Both the position numbers and the translations under genes were made by a program. A stretch of 64,000 bases of DNA from Perognathus longimembris pacificus (taxonomy: Eukaryota > Chordata > Mammalia > Rodentia > Heteromyidae), in assembly GCF_023159225.1 (NCBI RefSeq), contig NC_063166.1, positions 47,237,149 to 47,301,148 of the forward strand, in the 5' to 3' direction. This document shows, in pieces, positions 13,101 through 25,798 of the stretch (within the stretch, counting starts at the first letter, position 1; every line of letters starts with the position of its first letter). Below the pieces are notes generated by a model that was not told where the DNA came from, searched no databases, and saw only the letters and a list, made by a program, of their open reading frames with translations.

Positions 13101-16100
13101 ACCTAACATACCAAAGCCTCAGCACCGCCTCCCCCACCAAAAACCAAACAGTTGCAGAAAGATATGTATGGCATGAACTTATGAAATAAAGTCTTTACAC
13201 ATGTAAAGTAGTACTCTTTATTGTTTATGAATAGTTGGAGGATGTAGGATGAGAATTTGTGAGCATCTACAAAATCATCAAGGAAATATTCTGGTATTGG
13301 TGTCATATAACTTAAACCCTCTGTGCTTCAGTTTCCTCCTGTCTACAGTTGGTACAATGTCTACCTTGTAGTGTTGTGAGGACTAAGTGTAGTTACTGTT
13401 TTTGAACTTACTAGCATCATGCTTGGCACAGAAAAAAAGGCATAACTGAGATAAAAATTAAAAATGCCTGAGTGTGTGCTATCTCCTACTATCACCTTTT
13501 TTGCTACTCTTTGGGAGAACAGTTGTTTTAAGAATTAATGACCAATAACTGGCATATCATTTCACATAGATTAAGCAAGTGCTTCCAAAGTACTATAATA
13601 GAAATTTGAAAGCAATTTAAATGTTCTTCTAAAATGTTTTCATGTCATGTAAAACCCTTTAAGATATAACTATTTAAAGATCCATTTTTACCTAAACACA
13701 TCTTGAATTATCAAGTTACAAATGAGTGGTCACAGAAATTGTAGGATCTCTTGTTCACAAATATATTTACTAACAAACTCCAAAACATGTCTCATACTTA
13801 AGCTGCAAAAATAGAGTAAGATTGTACTCCGGATGTGCTGACCCCTGCGATTTCCCCAAATGTGGGAAACTTGACTGCATAATTTGTGGTAGTGGGGGAC
13901 TGCGTTCGCGCTCTCCCCTGGTGATAAAAAAAGAAAACAAAAAAAAAAAATAGAGTAAGAGCTAGCCTGCAGTTTCAAAAGCAGTCCAAAGTCAAGGTCA
14001 ATACCTAAGTATCTCACCAGAAGGTGAGCCAAAGACCTAGACTTACCTGAATGGGACCTGTAATTCTGGTACAGCTGGTAGATTCTCTTGGGTTTCCGAA
14101 CAGCACACTGTTTATCTGCCGTGTTACTGCTGGCATAGTGGAACAGAGAGCGAAGATCACTAAAACGGAAGGCCACACCCTTCATTATGCTCTGGGCTGT
14201 GTCTCCAGTAAGGAACATGGCATTTGGGTCATTAATGCATTTCATCAGCAACGCCAGCTCAGCTTGGGTGAAGTCTTGAACTTCATCACCATAGAGTTCA
14301 TGGATGGACCAAGGGAGTACTTTGAGCTTCGACAGCCTCTGGGACAAATTGTACAGAACATCCTCTTCATCAAAATACCCTTTCTGAGATCTTATCTGCT
14401 GATAAACACAGAAGAGGCTGTAGATCTCACTCCGGTCTTCCTTGAAATTGGGCGATCGTTTCCTCCCTAATTTTTTATATGCTTCTTCAGTGAGCCTCCC
14501 ATCAGGGCAGCTCAGAGCCTCAAAAGAACCCTTCAGGAAAGATTTTATTTCTTTCCAAATTAATGCAGGATTGTAGGAAGTTTTTCCTTTGACCATTTTG
14601 GGCCATATCTCATTGGCAAATACTTCATATGTCACATATATACGTGGATCACTGTCGCCTGAACGGGCTTCTGCAGTTTTATCCTCCTCACTATTGTCCC
14701 CCTCTGCCTCAGCCTCCTCTTCATCTTCTTGCCAAATGGGAATGTTCAACTCTTCCTGTGTGGACCATCCTAAGATGCTTCTCTTCAAACTTCCATCTTC
14801 ATTTCTCAGAAAAAATGGTTTGGGTAGAGAGGCATCAAGCAAAAGAAGGAGCTGTTTGGAAGTAACAAATAGAGGAAAGTTCTCATCCTTCAGGTCCTGA
14901 AGTTTGTGGACACTGGAATCCAGTGGTTTGTAGTGACTAGTGGCCTTGGTAGACTTAGAAAGCTCAATAAAACTTCTTTGTACCTCCTGGCATAAGACAT
15001 GGTTTTTTGTTACAAATATCTGATGAAGATGCTCCAGCTGTTGGGGCTGTTCTGGTACATATCCTTCTTCCTGTTGGCCTTCCTCTGCAGGCTCCACTCC
15101 AGCTCCTGTTGCACAAGACTCATTTTCTTGCTCCTCATCTATGCTGTCTACTGTTTCCATTTTGAAAAAACTTTCCTCTTCTTCATATTCTTCCTTACCT
15201 GGATCCTCTTTTCCAGGTTCCTCTTCTAACTTTCTTTTTGGAAAGACCTGTTTGGCTAGCAATGGGCTTCCTGCCTGATCAGCTTTTTCCCAATAAGTGT
15301 GAAATTTCTTCCATAACCTGTACAAGCAGCAAGTTGTCTTCCCAGTGCCACTCCTCCCAATGAGGATGATGGGCTCCAATGGCCTGGGGTTGAGGTTGAT
15401 CACTTCATACTCAAGTTCACCTACTCGAAAAGGGTATTCCATGGTTGCTGTCATATCATTGAGAATGTTGAAGGCCATGTTGGTGCTGAAGTTGTGGAAC
15501 TTCATGATGTTATACTCTGTCTCCACAGCACTAGCTGGTGGGAAATACTCAGGATCCACATACTGCCTCTTCCTCTCTGCCTCTGTGTCCTCCACATAGC
15601 AGCGGGGTATTCGCTTTTGGATTTTCACATTTGCTGACACTTGGCCTTTGTTGATACCCTTTAGCTTCTTACGCAGGACACAGGACAAACCTCGGTTGTA
15701 GGCACTACAGATGGCCATGATGGAATCTGAAAGCTTGCAGTGGTCTAAGACAATGTCCCAGATCCGGATGATTTCTGTGTAGACCCTTCCTGACTTCTCC
15801 ATGGAGCATGTTTTCCGATCTGTGGCAACAACCTTCTCTGGGTTCTCACTACATCTAGGAGAAAAGTCAATGGCAAGCTCCCACAGCATCCTGGCTCCTC
15901 TGTCCAGCTTTGCTTCAAAGAGCTGGATGTCTCCTTTAGAGTGCTTCAGTCGTTTCTGCAAACTCTGGGTCCACTCACCATTCCCTAGCTGCTGGATGGT
16001 AAAGATAACTTTCTTTTTTAAGACCTTGGTCATCATCTTACTGGACAGCTTCTTTAACATTTCTGAAGTGCATTCAATCTCCCAGGTCATGTTATCAAAG

Positions 16101-19100
16101 TCCTGAAGGCAATCCTCAATATCTTGCATATTCTGGTTATCCTGGTCATCATTGCCCTCTCTCTCTTTGTTACCATTAGGAACAAGCTGTGAGGCCCCAG
16201 AACCTACTTGAACAGGTCCTTTCCTGGCCTCTGGAACAGCAGAATTGTTCCGACTACAGTCAGAGCTTCCCACATTCGAGGTTTGCCGGAGTTTATCTTT
16301 CTTTCCTTTCATGCCAGTTCCTACCTCAAGAGGCTCAGAGTGCTGAGGGCAGTTCTCTGACAGAGACATATCCAATTCAACCTGCTGAATCAAAACTGTG
16401 ATGTCTTTCACAAGGCGGTCTCTCTGGGAGAGAGGCCTGGTGGCTTCAGGCTCCTGCCTTCCCACCTGGGTATCAGGGAGAATATCCCAGTTATTAGAAA
16501 CTGTGGCTCCTGCAGAAAGGGATCTAGCAGTAATGCCACATGGTAGTGACTTGAAGGAACCCTGGGACTTGAGCTGAGACATATGACAAGGGGGAGAAGG
16601 CTTCAAGAGCTTCCCAAAGTGGGCAGAAGAATCTTGCCGGCTCCTCCTCTTGCTTTCTGTCAGTGCTTTGTTCCAGGTCAAAAGTAGGGCATCATTTTTC
16701 TTAATCCGATACCGTGCATCTTTGCCTTCTTTGTTCTTCAGGTTAAAGTTGATGTCAAACTTCACCAGCAAGTCTACCAGCTTCTTTGTACGCTTCAGCA
16801 TACCCTTCTGGAAGAGGAGGTGCATCAGTGTGTTCCCATTGCTATCCTGGACATTCGGGTTCAGGTAGTAAAATTCAGTGGGGTTAGACCAAAATAAGTC
16901 CAACATATGACTGAGGAAGTTAAAACCAATGTCAGCTGGAAGACAAAAAAAATACTATGAGTGTACCATCATTCTTCTCAGGAAACAACAGAACCTGGGT
17001 TTGAGAGAGGTCAATTCACAGCACTGACATCTTCCAAGGATCTGATACCCATTACACAATGCTCTCAACCAAAGTGTCTTGACCCATGGGACATCTGACC
17101 ATGTCTGGGTGCAGTTTAGTTGTCACAATCAGGAAAGTGCACTGGCAGCCTATAGGTACAGGCTAAGGATCCTTCTGAACAGCCCAGCTTGCATAAGTAA
17201 GCTCCTTACGAAATATCACCAGTCCAAATGTCATAGTACCTCCTAAAATAACCTTATGATATTCTAGCAAGATCCTTTGGTCAGGATTCTTGAAAACTGT
17301 ATAAATAAATGAAAAATATTTGTCAGCTACAGGCAAAATCTTCATTGTATCTACTTCTTAACATTCACCATATTGATCACTTCTTCCCACCATGTTATAA
17401 GTGGCTAGAAAATATGGGCAGGCATGAACAAGAAATAGTCCTTTTCAGGTCAATTTTTCCCAAATGGCAAGACTAAAAAGCAAAGCATCAGTCCTAATAT
17501 CTAGCTTCTGCCTCAAGAAAAAAGACTTCAGATAGAATCGAGCTTACCATTGATATCTAGAAAGATGTGGAGTGCAGCATGTAAAGGAGTATCACCTTCT
17601 GTGAGAGAAATACCACGGGGGTCTGCACCCTTGGTCAAAAGAAGAAAAGCCAGCTCAAAGTCCTTGTATCTCAGGCACATGAGAAGTGGCCTCCCCTGGT
17701 TCTCCTGGAGGCCTTCTGGCAGGGCTAAAAAGGCAGAAGAGATAGAACCATGAGATCTGTCCCTGGGAAGGAGAGCCTGGCTCACTGAGGTGAGGAGGCT
17801 GCTCCTGCTATTAAGTTGCTGACTTGACTACTACTACCATTGCTCCTACTACCACCATTTTTGGAAAACATCCTTCCCAGTGCTCTTGGAATACATGGGC
17901 CATGTCACTCTCACCTGTCCTGCCCTCTCTTCTTATCCCACTGCAGGAATCTAGTTCCTATCATGCACTGCCTCACCAGGGAAAGAACAGAACATACACA
18001 AAAAGAAAACTCTAATGTTTCCTAACATCATTCTTGGCATAGTCAGTAACCAGCATTTTAGCATACTTACTAATCCTGTTTCTACTAAGCTTCTACCCTC
18101 CACAGTCATCTTCCTTGATACCTCTCAACCCCCTACACCACCTTCCTTTGAACTCAATATAGTACAACTCAGTAGTTCTGCAACTCTCCTGTATTCCTAC
18201 AGCAGCTGTGTGCCTTCGGGGATCTTGTTCCTGGCATCTGATCCTGGGAGATGCTTGGTAAGTGCTGGCTGGGTCAAAAAACAAAATACATATTCCATGG
18301 CAGTAGTTTCAAAGCAAAGAAAGTAACTCTGCATATAAAGAAGGAACATGAAGGGCTGAGGATATGGCCTAGTGGCAAGAGTGCTTGCCTCTAATACATG
18401 AAGCCCTGGGTTCGATTCCCAAGCACCACATATGCCAGAAGTGGCACTGTGGCTCAAGTGGCAGAATGCTAGCCTTGAGCAAAAAGAAGCCAGGGGGGCT
18501 GGGGATATGGCCTAGTGGCAAGAGTGCTTGCCTCATATACATGAGGCCCTGGGTTCAATTCCCCAGCACCACATATACAGAAAATGGCCAGAAGTGGCGC
18601 TGTGGCTCAAGTGGCAAAGTGCTAGCCTTGAGCAAAAAGAAGCCAGGGACAGTGCTCAGGCCCTGAGTCCAAGGCCCAGGACTGGCCAAAAAAAAAAAAA
18701 GAAGGAACATAAAAAAAATTGTATGAAACATTCTACCTCCAAAATATAAACACTTTACACTGTAGGTAAAGGCTTTATTTACACTGTGGGTGGCACTTTA
18801 AAAGCTGAAAACCAATATGCTACAATTCCTTACACAGCAAAAAGCAAGCAAAAAACCACAAAGCCAAGGTGCTCTCTCAAAATCCTGTATACATTAATTC
18901 ATTAACATTCAGCCCTAAGAAAGACACATTATTATATTCCAATTTTCTAAGTTAAGTGAAGGCATGAGCAGCATGGCCAAGGGCACACAGTAAGTAGTAG
19001 CTTGTTGAGTAGGGATGCTGAGGGTGAGTGTAGCAGGAGGCTGGTGTTTCTAAGTTATTTTAAAAATAAAATTCAATCTATCAAGATATCTGTACATTCC

Positions 19101-22100
19101 AGATATACCTAGCCATGAATGATTGTTCTGATTAAAGCAGCAGATGTTTCTACTCAGCAACTACTTAGTTATTTCTCTAAAATCAGGCTTCAAATTCCAA
19201 TCTATTGATTAGAAAAGAATGCCGCAAGAGTTACAAAGAGCTGTACAATATATCCAAGTCTATTTAGAAGCCACATGGATTTAGCTATTATTAGTTGAAT
19301 CAAAGCCAAGGACCATCACATAACTTGTTTTCTACATAAGAGGAAAGGACAACGAGGGTTAATGGAACTCAGAAAAAAATGTAGAGTTCCTACAGGATAT
19401 TATGGGGCATTGACCCCATCACTGTTTCAAAACAAGAAGATATAAGGGAGAAAATGAGGCAAAATTTCATAGTGTCTCCAAAAGCAAGGGAGAACAAAGT
19501 TGTGGCCCAGACAACTCAGAGATAACTCCTCGGGGCTCTTCATCAAGGCATTCTCACCTCCACTGTCTATCAGACAACCCAGAAGCTGTGTCTTCCGTTG
19601 GTCCCAGGTACTGAGGTGGGGGATGACAGTGCAAATGTCCAAGTCTGAAAGGTTGCAGTCTTTGATGAGGCAATCTCCCAGGGGTGGCTCCCCACTCACT
19701 TTTCGAGTCAGCAGCAAAAGTACTTCAGGCCATTTCTGGTTTTCCAGTAGGAACTTGATGAAGGTGTTGGCACAATCTTGATTAATGTCACAGATCAAAT
19801 CAGAAGGAATTTCTTTCAAAAATAAAAATAAACCACATTCTAAAAGAGGTTTCTTTCCCAACTACAACTCAATATACATACATAATATGGATTACAGACT
19901 AATATTTCTAAACACTAAAAAGCTTTTAAAATAAACATTTTTACTTACTGTAAGAAAGTAACTACTCTGGGCAAATTGCTTAACCACAAATGAACATCAG
20001 CATAAGCACTGACCGCATGAACTTCTAGAGGTTAAAAACACCATAGTGACAAAACAGAGCCTCTGTCCCAGAGACAAGAAAACAATGATTGTGTCTGAAG
20101 GTACAATGCTTGAGTCTGGGGTAAATACTTGTCAGGCAAAAGAGTGACTCCCATTTTCACATTATTAACACTATGCCTTGTTTAAAAAACACTTGAAATA
20201 CTGGAAAATAATACAAAATAATTAAAAAGTCGAGTACTAGGGTAACAAGGAGGAGATGATCTATCCCTCAATTCTTAATTTTATAACCTGATCTTAATTT
20301 TATAATCTGATCTTTGAAACCTAGAAACACAATAATGGTTAGCCTTTTCAAACTGCTGGTCATTCTTTTTTTTTTTTTTTTGCCAGTCCTGGGGCTTGAA
20401 CTCAGGGCCTGAGCACTGTCCCTGGCTTCTTTTTGCTCAAGGCTAGCACTCTGCCACTTGAGCCACAGCACCACTTCTGGCCGTTTTCTACATATGTGGT
20501 GCTGAGGAATCGAACCCAGGGTTTCATGTATACGAGGCAAGCACTTTTTGCCACTAGGCCATATTCCCAGCCCCCTACTGCTGGTCATTCTCAACAGTGG
20601 GAAACTCAAAAATTAGATCCTGGAAAGGGGAAAATGATGGAAGAGGTGACAATGATTAAGATACATTGTACTCATAAACTGACAGGTTGAACTGAAGCCC
20701 TTGGTATAACTACTTAAAGATAATTTTTAAAGGAAAGTCCTCAGTAAATAGAAGGTGAGATTTAGCAGATTCAAAATATAGGACATTGCTTAAATTTGAA
20801 TTTCAAATTAGTGGATTTTTAGTAGATCTCATACTATATTCAGGATGTATTTATATTAAAAATGTTATTTATCTGAGATTCAAACTCTACTGGACATTCT
20901 GTGTTTTGTTGGACAATCTTACTAATAAGAAAGCAGGGAAGAAAAGCAGATTGGAAGAAGTCAAAGATTACCTAAAAAGAGCAATTTATTTGTATTTGCT
21001 AGATTTTCTTCTCATCTTTTCCAAATTTTTGAAGAATTTTAAATATTCACTTAAAACAAGAAAAATTAAATATAGTCTAGTCTATCATCCTATTTTTAAT
21101 ACGGCTTAGAATACAAATGTAAATGCAAGCATTTTAGATATAAATTTGCTGTCTTAACTCTAGAATCTGTTCGTGTATCTTCTGGTAATAATACACTTAC
21201 CTTCCCACACCCCTCCTACAGAAAGGATAGGCAGCATGAAATCTGGGCCTATAGCCATCAAGATTTCGCAGCTTCCTACCAAAATTATTGATTATGAGAG
21301 AAGATAAAAGTTTTGACCAAATTATTCAGGGGGATGGGGGCAGGCCTAGAAGTCCAGAAATGCTAGCCAAGTCACAGGTTAGAGACCTACCTAGATTTGT
21401 TCCACCGAGAATATGAGATTAAAGCTGAAAGCTGTCCAGAGGACAGATGAGTTAAAAAATGAGAGAGGATGAGTCCTAGTGATAATGAAGGCATTTCTAG
21501 CATATGATCAAAAAATCACCTTTTGCTTTACAATTATGCCAATCGAAGTCACTTCCAACAGAAACAGCTCAAAGTATTTCACTATATAGTCAGTTAAGGA
21601 TGTAAAGAAGACAGAAAAGGAAATTTTAAGAGAAAGAGACCAAAGAGTTAAGTGATTGCAAACCCAATCAATTTAAAAATGATCTGGAAGATCATTAAAG
21701 ACATAGGGATGGGGCTGGGGATATGGCCTAGTGGCAAGAGTGCTTGCCTCATATACATGAGGCCCTGGGTTCGATTCCCCAGCACCACATATACAGAAAA
21801 TGGCCAGAAGTGGCGCTGTGGCTCAAGTGGCAGAGTGCTAGCCTTGAGCAAGAAGAAGCCAGGGACAGTGCTCAGGCCCTGAGTCCAAGCCCCAGGACTG
21901 GCCAAAAAAAAAAGACATAGGGAGCAAAAACCATGAGCAAAAAAGTATTCTAGCCAGAGAACCCATATCAACATACACAATTCCTCTCCAGGAAACAAAA
22001 AGTCTGGGAACCCAGACCATAAAGGCATAATAGGAACTAAAGAAGTATCATTGCTTATTGGTACATGCTTGTAATTCCCGCTACTTGGGAAGCAGAGGTA

Positions 22101-25100
22101 TCAGGATCCCAGTTCAAGTTCTGGCCCAGGCAAAAACATAAGACTCTATCTGAAAAATAAACTTAGAAATAAAACAACTGTAGCCCAAGTGGTAGAACAC
22201 TTACTTAGCAAATGCAATGCCCTGAATTTAATGCCCAGATCACAAAAAGAGGAGGAAAAAGAAGACCATTACCAGCCCACTTGTGATCTTTTGTGAGCTT
22301 TCTGTTGAACACCAGTAAGTTGTTTTATTTTTACAATGCTGAGTAAGTACACATGAAGACAATCTTCATGGGTCAGAAACATTAAGTTCACTATTTTTTT
22401 TTTTGCCAGTCCTGGGGCTTGGACTCAGGGCCTGAGCACTGTCCCTGGCTTCTTTTTGCTCAAGGCTAGCACTCTATCCCTTGAGCCACAGCACCACTTC
22501 TGGCCTTTTCTGTTTATGTGGTGCTGAGGAATCGAACCCAAGGCTTCGTGCATGCTAGGCAAGCACTCTAGTGCTAAGCCACATTCCCAACCCTCAACAT
22601 TAAGTTCAAAACCCAAAAGCTCAAAGCAAACTTGAGGGAAGAAAAGCTACAAAACCATCAAAGTATAGGCAAAAGGAAAAAAAAAAACACGTTTTAAGAT
22701 CAATGGAATGAATTAGAAGGGCCAGAAAAGAATCTACATACCTATAGCCCAAAATGTACACTGGAGAAAGATAACCTCTTCCATAAATGATGCTGGGAAA
22801 ACTGAATATCCATATCCAAAGACTGAAACTAGGTGACTAACTATATTGTCATTAATTCCAATTCAAAGTTGATCAAGAATCTTAATGTTTCCAGGAAATG
22901 AAGGAAAAAAAAAGAATCTTAATGTAAGACCTGAAAGGATCAATAACCCAAGTAATAAAGGGGAAAATGAACTGAAGAGATACTTCTAAAACAAAGTACA
23001 AATGGCTAATAAATATAGAATGACATACCCAACATCCCAGGCCACAAAGGAAATGCAAGTCAAAATGACACTAAGACTTTATCTCACTCTAGTAAGAATG
23101 ACCATCATGAATCAATAACAGATACTTACAAGGGGAGAAAGGAACCTTTGTACACTGTTGGTAGGAATGTAAATTTGTGCAATCACTATGGAAAACAGTA
23201 TAGAGGTTCCTCAAAAAAACAAAAGAAGTGTACCCTTGTTGTTGCTCTATGCCCAATAGTGGAATTGATTGGTCATATGGTAGTTCTATGTTGTTTTTTG
23301 ATGATCAACCATAGTGCTTTCCAGAGTGGTTGAACAAGTTGACATTCCCACCAACAATGTAATAGAGTTCCCTTTTGGTAATATCCACACCACCACTTGT
23401 TATTGCTAGTGTTCTTGATAATGGCTATTTTAACTGGGATGATATGGAATCACAGTTTTGTTTTGATTTGCATTTTCTTTACAGTCAGAGATGCTGAACA
23501 TTTTTTCATGTATCTATTGGCCATATTTACTTCTTCTGAGAAACCTCTTAAGTGTTTAGCCCATTTGTTAATTGGGCTGCTGTTTCTGTGAGAGCACAAA
23601 CAAGTATACACTAAAGCCACAACTACAACCATGTTTACTACAGCTTTATTTACAACAGCCAAAACATAGAATCAGCCTAGATGCCCCTCAATGAATGAAT
23701 GGATGGAATAAAAAAAATGAGGCGTATGTACACAATGGAATTCTACTCATCCATCAGAAAGCATGGCATTGAACAATTCATAAGGAAATGAAAAGACTTG
23801 TAGAGGATTACATTAAAGGCAGCCATGCCCAGAGAAGCACAGGGTGCATGTTTTCCCTCATTAGTGGGAACTAGAATGTGCCTATAAATTTAGAAGTAAG
23901 TACACAAGGACGCACTCAAACAGTTATAAATGAATTAACTGAATTATAGTAGAACTTATGGAGAACACAAATAGTATAATTCTTTAGAAAGGCTAAGTCA
24001 AAGCCCAACAAAATGAGTACTAGGAAATGGGTATTTGTGGGGTAGAAGAGGTCAAGAGGAGAGGGGTAGAAGAATGAATGGGGGAAATGAGTATAATGAA
24101 GCCAATAATGTATTGTATGTGCCACTGAACTGAGGAAAATATGGGAAGACATGAGTAGAAGGGGAGTGAAAATGCTGAAGGGATAACACAGATCAAGATG
24201 CATTGTATATATAGATTGCTTTGTTACATGGCAGAAAATTCAACACAACCCCAAAATTAAGAAAAGCAAGGGTAGACATGGAATAGGAGGAAGGTGTGAG
24301 AATGGAAAAGGGGTGACATTAATCAAGAGGCACTGTATTCATAAACTGCTCTGTTGAATGGCAACTTTTTTGTAAAACTACATAAAGAAAATAAAAATAT
24401 ATTTTAAAAGAAAAAATAAAAGAAACTGGGCACTGATTGCTAATGCCTATATTCCTAGCTACTCAGAAGACTGAGATCTGTGGACCGTGTTTCAAAGCCA
24501 GCCCAGGAAGAAAGTCTGTTAAGACTCTTATCTCCAACTGAGATCACCAAAAAGTAGGAAGTGGATCCATAGCTCAAATGTTAGAGTGCTTATACTCTTT
24601 AGCAAAATATCTCATGCCCAGCACTGAAAAAAAAAAAGGAACTATCCTACGATACAACAATATCACACTTGGGCATTTACCAGAAGGAATGAAAGTCAGG
24701 ATATAATAAAAGCACCTGCATATGTTCACTGAAGCACTATTCACAACAGCCAAGCTATGGAAATAACTCAGATGCCCTACAACTGATGAATGGGTCAAGA
24801 AAATGTGATTCACACACATATACACAGATACACAGACACAGATGCACAGGACAGAGTATTATTCAGCCATAAGAGGAATGAAATTATATCACTTGCAGAT
24901 AAACAGATGGATCTGAAAACCATCATACTAAGAAAAGTAAACTGGGTTCTCCCCTCATCTGTGGATGTTAGACCTAAAAAATAAATACATACAGCAACAC
25001 ATACAGTGTCATATACATATACGGGATCAATCTGACTAAAAGTATGATATATGCATGTGTGAGACACTAGAGTGAAGCCCCTTTGAATAACTGACATGCA

Positions 25101-25753
25101 CTTTTACAAAAATGTATATTAGGCAGTTGAAATATGCCCTGTCTTAGATACTAGTGCATGCACTTTAACAAAAATGTATATTAGGCATTACTAACCTAAA
25201 ATAGCCATCCTCCCAGTCTCCACGTCCAAATAGGCATGAAGCATCACACTCAGCCCCGATAGGAAAGTTTTTTTAATGAACATTAACCATCTTTAACACA
25301 GCTGAAAGTTGTGGGGAGAAATACCTTGCAGAGAAGAAAGGAGGTACAAGAACCTCTGAACTACTTCTTCCTTCAGAAAATTATTATGCAATAACCAGTT
25401 TCCTGAGTTCATGTACTGCACCAGCTGCTCAGAAGTCTTCCGGAAAATGTCACCATCAGTAATGGATCCATTACCATTTCTGAGTCCTGCAAAATACCAC
25501 CAGGTGATGCTTCTGAATACAGATTACAGCTGTGGGACATTGCACGAATACCCACAAGCACCCTCCCCCCCCAGGTATCCACATCCTCTGCATTATGACT
25601 TTGCAACTCCTTTTATCAAGAAGTAGACTATTCTCGCCTCCCCCCACCCCCACTCTCCTTTCATTCTGACCTGGCTTCATGATTTGGTATGGCCAACAAA
25701 CTGCAGGGGATGGGATGTGATATGATGTGATGTGGTGTGGTGTGGTGTGGTGT

Positions 25754-25798
<45 letters not shown>

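Larger units (their letters stand above)
22950..25115 (+). mobile_element. Older L1 ORF2 C-terminal copy split by later insertions
   Basis: Plus-strand ORF2 sequence runs to 23227 ([13 protein letters not shown]). It resumes at about 24635 with a frame reading [17 protein letters not shown] and continues to about 25115. In between lie a younger L1 (23228-24410) and a composite SINE (24425-24634). Disabled. Confidence 0.82.

Noticed and set aside
13730..14046. Extension of the giant exon's frame past its end
   Set aside because: A strong donor (CAG|GTAAGTC at 14046) precedes it, the tail residues show no family similarity, and it runs through the U1 pseudogene. Intron retention cannot be excluded but is not supported.
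17163..17345. 60-residue minus-strand frame between exons j and k
   Set aside because: Overlaps the MER20-like element, has no splice sites in phase and no TRANK1 similarity.
20786..21109. 107-residue plus-strand frame in an AT-rich intron
   Set aside because: Low-complexity Leu/Lys/Phe composition, no codon or splice context; expected by chance in AT-rich DNA.
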